Origin: Coriobacteriales bacterium
Lineage (GTDB): Bacteria > Actinomycetota > Coriobacteriia > Coriobacteriales > UBA8131
Assembly: GCA_031286245.1 (NCBI GenBank)
Contig: JAITUO010000189.1
Span: 1 to 6,126, forward strand
Direction of reading: 5' to 3'
DNA length: 6,126 nucleotides
A model generated the notes under the pieces. That model had not been told where the DNA came from. It saw only the letters and a list, made by a program, of their open reading frames with translations, and ran no database searches. The translations under genes were made by a program, and so were the position numbers. Below, piece after piece: positions 5,697 through 6,126 of the stretch. The stretch's first letter is position 1, and each line of letters begins with the position of its first letter.

Positions 5697-6126
5697 GTAC
5701 CCAGAACAGTATCCCCCCAGCAGTGTCTGAAAGCGTTTTGAGTCTGGATCAGGAGATGGCTCCCAGCCTGGCTGTCGAGCTGGGTCTGACGTTGGAGGAG
5801 TACGCTGAGGTCGTCAGGATACAGGGCCGGGTGCCTTCGTTGACTGAGCTTTATATTTACTCGCTGATGTGGAGTGAGCACTGTGCCTACAAGCATTCGC
5901 GTAGCCAGTTTAAGAAATTTCCGACTACCGGCAAGCACGTTTTGCAAGGTCCAGGTGAAAATGCTGGGGTGATCAGCGTCGGTGAAGGCTGGGCCGTGGC
6001 TTTCAAGATGGAGTCTCACAACCATCCTTCGGCTATCGAACCTTTCGAAGGTGCTGCTACCGGGGTCGGCGGTTGTGTCCGCGACATTTTCAGCATGGGA
6101 GCCCGTCCGATCGCCTGTCTGGATTC
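5693..6126 (+). CDS. purL: FGAM synthetase large subunit PurL, N-terminal part
   Basis: PurL uses ATP and ammonia to convert FGAR to FGAM. About 144 codons are visible before the window ends, and the frame is open at the edge. After a 25-residue leader come LGLTLEEYAEV, VPSLTELYIYSLMWSEHC (with the conserved histidine of WSEHC), YKHS, VLQGPGENAG, the MESHNHPSAIEPFEGAATG substrate/metal segment and GGCVRDIFSMGARP. These match the small type of PurL that works with separate PurS and PurQ, and no key residue seen is changed. GGAGGT at 5681-5686 lies 6 nt before ATG 5693. The ATGA overlap with purQ suggests translational coupling. Confidence 0.96.
   Translation, partial: MSTQNSIPPAVSESVLSLDQEMAPSLAVELGLTLEEYAEVVRIQGRVPSLTELYIYSLMWSEHCAYKHSRSQFKKFPTTGKHVLQGPGENAGVISVGEGWAVAFKMESHNHPSAIEPFEGAATGVGGCVRDIFSMGARPIACLD

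Noticed and set aside
5474..6025. 183-codon open frame on the - strand
   Set aside because: It lies wholly opposite the well-supported purQ and purL coding frames, shows no recognisable domain and crosses their junction; it is a shadow of the sense codons.

Overview
The window is about 6.1 kb of gene-dense bacterial DNA of moderate GC. All recognised genes are on the + strand. The split PurS/PurQ/PurL form of FGAM synthetase and the strong AGGAG-type ribosome sites point to a Gram-positive lineage. A lysine/alanine-rich membrane protein (3927-4673), whose N-terminus I recall from Coriobacteriia, suggests Actinomycetota, possibly Coriobacteriia. That placement rests on memory, not a search.

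Layout: (1) 2-568, the C-terminal part of an Opp/Dpp-type peptide ABC transporter ATPase. (2) 569-1058, about 490 bp without a convincing gene. It holds a 197-bp inverted-repeat element (638-834), a 20-bp-phased short repeat (865-914) and a promoter with a perfect TATAAT. (3) 1059-1874, a trimeric-type purine nucleoside phosphorylase. (4) 1939-2871, RsgA, the circularly permuted ribosome-assembly GTPase. (5) 2898-3803, a protein with the SAICAR synthetase (PurC) fold but with most active-site motifs replaced. (6) 3927-4673, a small basic two-helix membrane protein. (7) 4757-4993 purS, 5031-5696 purQ and 5693 to the window end purL, a tight FGAM synthetase cluster in which purQ and purL overlap by ATGA.

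The main interest is in the purine genes. PurS and the visible part of PurL look normal. PurQ has Ser88 where the glutaminase nucleophile Cys should be, and other near-invariant positions around it are also changed. The PurC homologue has lost the Lys, Asp, Glu and Arg residues expected for nucleotide, metal and substrate binding. The nucleoside phosphorylase differs from its family at three positions near the ribose site. All three frames are open and well spaced with good ribosome sites, so this is not simple pseudogene decay. Possible readings are an ammonia-fed FGAM synthetase, a purine pathway drifting toward salvage, or purine-enzyme folds recruited to another role. The sequence alone does not decide between them.
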